Source: Sitta carolinensis (Eukaryota > Chordata > Aves > Passeriformes > Sittidae). From it: DNA of 64,000 bases. The notes under the pieces are model-generated. The model made no database searches and was not told the origin of the DNA. It saw only the letters and a list, made by a program, of their open reading frames with translations. The position numbers were made by a program, and so were the translations under genes. Position 1 is the stretch's first letter. Each line of letters opens with the position of its first letter. Positions 61,591-64,000 of this stretch are shown here, piece by piece. The stretch covers positions 130,997,125 to 131,061,124 of the forward strand of contig CM063284.1 in assembly GCA_032173965.1 (NCBI GenBank), read 5' to 3'.

Positions 61591-63525
61591 GACCAGACAC
61601 TCTCCTGGCCAAATAAAATGGTAGTTCTTGCCAGATTTGAAATATATTATGTGTCTATATTTTTCCCATATACAGTCCTCCTATTCATTAGCATATGTTG
61701 AGTGCCAGTGTTAATTGCTTTCTCATCCCATGCCTGTGAGGTAGGAGAGGTCATCAGAGGCTGCGTGGTGGTCTGCAGCTCTTGTCTGGGTTTCTACCGG
61801 GACTCTTTTTGGATTTCAGGAACATACATTTCCCAGAAATGATCTGTTATCTTCTTGTGAAGGCTTGCAAGTTTGTGAAGGTCAGAGCAGTGGAGGAGTT
61901 TTGTCAGTTGGGTAATTAATTTCTGGTTTTAGGATTAAACTTTCCTCCTGTTGATCTAAAATTTACATGTATTAGATGTCTGAAAATGTTTTGGATCAAC
62001 ACAAGCCTCTTACTAGCATAGTATGCTAATTCACAGTGTTGTGTCTGCACCTTCACCATCTATGAATCTACTATATTTACTTTTAGTCTTGTCTTTTGTA
62101 GCTTGAGATGTAAATTTTCCCTCCTGTTGACAACCTGACACTACTACTGACTGGTTTTATCAGCTTCACAATGAACTTCCGATTTCACAGGCATGAAGTT
62201 ATTAGCCATATTCACTGGCTATTTTTCTTCAAGTTATATTTATAAAAATCTTGTAGAAACATTCAGCTAAAGGTACAGGATTTGGGGCTTTTTTAAGTTT
62301 CATGGTATAAATAAGAAAAAGAAAAGAGAACAAATATTATACTAAAATTGAACTGAAACAGGGTTTTGGGGGACTGGTGAAATTAACTGAAATATTTGCT
62401 TACATTACCAAATTTTCTAATTTTACTTGATTATTTAACTTAGGTTGATTTCTTTTAATATTTCATAATACAAGCTGAAAAGTTTCATTTAGGAAAACAG
62501 CTGTGGGAAACATTACAGCAGTTCCAGATATAAAGGCTTCACATCAAAATAGTTCTGCATTGATAGCTTTATTCCCTCCTCAAGTCTTCTTAGCTCCTAA
62601 ACTTTTACCAAACTAACTCAAACCAAAATCAGACTCACTGATATTCATTCCCTTTTTCATATGTTCACTACTGACTTTTTTATATATAATCTCTGATTTA
62701 TATTCAGCACCTCTGATATAAATATAACATCCCTCTAACAAGCATCTTGGTACAGAAAAGCCTTATTTTTGCATTAACTTTTTTTTTTATTTGTTACTAT
62801 TAATTCCTGGTAGGTGTCAGAAACCTTTCTTCCAGTGCTGAACTCTTTCACTGTACCCATGTTGTGTCCCCACAAAGTATTCAGTGTACTGTTCTTTGTG
62901 ATTAGCATTGCTTTTTGTGTGTATTTCCCAGAGTGCTAATCAAAACAAAGGGAAATACTAGAAAAAAACACTGCCACTAAGGAACAGAAAAATCTGCTTC
63001 TACATCTTGCCTGTCCTGCATAGGAATGAAGTTCTGTTTTAAGGGTAACTGCCTTCTGATGCAGCAGACATTTCTCCATCACCACCTCCCTGCTGTCACT
63101 GGGGTATTGTCAAGCATGTTTTGAACACTAATTCTATCCTTCTGATGTTCTTTTTCAAAGAGAATACTTGTTTCTGGGCATTTTATTTTATTTACTCAGT
63201 CTTAACTCTCTTCTTTTTAATGCCTATTGGTATATGCTTTACTTCTTTCAAAAAAGAACATCCTCTTTTTGATCTTCTGGGGTTTTTTTCAGTCAGATAT
63301 TCATATCTGAACTGAAATGGACATCCCTATGTGGTTAAATATTCGCAGTTCACTCTTTTTGCAATCTACTGACAACAAAGCAGTTAAGTAAATATTTCTG
63401 GAGGTGATAGGATTCCTTTCAACAGGAGAAGAGTTTTTTCTTCTTTATGAAAATAAAGAAGGAACCAGAAAATCCAAGAAAAAAGAGAGAAAATATTTTC
63501 TTTCTTACCAAGCCTAAATATATGT

Positions 63526-63547
63526 ATGTGTGTGTGTGTGTCTGTGT
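63526..63547. repeat. (TG)n microsatellite
   Basis: Run of TG dinucleotides with one C interruption, flanked by TATA/TACA-rich sequence. Confidence 0.85.
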
Positions 63548-64000
63548 ATTATATACATACAAATATATATGTGACATTTTTCAAGGATTTCTGTGCTCCT
63601 GGAAGAGCATCTTATGAAAAGTTTTCAAAGTCTGTGTCCTTTCAGGACATACTGAATTTTCCCCTTATGAAGGACAAACTAACAATGTGTTGAGATGCAA
63701 ACTCAGTCACCAAGATCTCATTTCCATATCTGGCAGTGACAATACCTTATTTTCCTTTCTCTGATACACTGATAAACAGTCAAGATAAAGAGACTTATAT
63801 TCTGAAGAGTCATTCACTGACAAAACCCACAGTGTTTTGGATCCCAAACCACTCCCCACTTAAATCCTTTCTCCCATTTTAATTTAGCTATATCCTCAAG
63901 CCCTGAAAATTTAATTAAAATAGCTTGGCACTCTGAAATTTCACTGGTCTTCCTGTACCACTAAATTGTTGCTGAATGTTTAAAGAAATGCTGTTCTGCT

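Larger units (their letters stand above)
61477..64000. other. Intergenic, AT-rich, no gene recognised
   Basis: Unique-looking AT-rich DNA, with a hairpin at 61547-61590 and a TG microsatellite near 63526. No exon or transposon was identified. Confidence 0.45.

Overview
The window is vertebrate nuclear DNA and looks avian, most probably from a songbird. Two kinds of evidence support this. There are CR1 LINE copies in both orientations, one with the typical bird CR1 3' tail ending in a repeated ATTCTGTG-type motif. There are also many endogenous-retrovirus LTRs whose layout resembles the ERVL, ERVK and ERV1 families that expanded in passerines. Nothing looks bacterial: no operons, no ribosome binding sites, and almost every open frame is short and explained by chance or by repeats.

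Only one protein-coding exon is recognised. It lies at 3811-3971 on the + strand and is the terminal coding exon of CPQ (carboxypeptidase Q, also called plasma glutamate carboxypeptidase). It has a clear 3' splice acceptor, a glycine codon split by the intron, the C-terminal zinc-ligand motif HHSQGDT and the family's C-terminal ending. Everything upstream (1-3810) is therefore the last CPQ intron, and everything after about 4.3 kb is downstream intergenic DNA. In human the next genes downstream are TSPYL5 and MTDH, but no exon of either was found here.

Layout. 1-3810: CPQ intron with an old antisense CR1 scrap. 3811-4300: last exon and 3' UTR. 4.3-32 kb: AT-rich intergenic DNA, nearly free of young repeats, with a possible MIR-type SINE, simple repeats and two stretches that look like candidate conserved non-coding elements (24.0-24.4 kb and 27.7-28.2 kb). 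32.0-33.6 kb: a 20-bp minisatellite followed by an LTR. 33.6-39.3 kb: nothing recognised. 39.3-61.4 kb: a repeat-rich block with two CR1 copies, at least eight LTRs of several groups in both orientations, a 39-bp minisatellite beside a CpG-rich patch, and a second CpG-rich patch. 61.4-64 kb: AT-rich DNA with one notable hairpin.

The most informative structures are mobile-element archaeology. One pair of LTRs lies in opposite orientation about 5.7 kb apart and shares a roughly 330-bp core that is almost identical, flanked by clearly diverged ends. One LTR is followed by an exact 18-nt primer-binding site for tRNA-Gly. Another LTR sits inside the 3' tail of a CR1, and the displaced tail is still readable on the far side. 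I found no evidence of a new multi-gene system. All coordinates and identities were read by eye; family names for repeats rest on remembered consensus features and need a repeat-library search.
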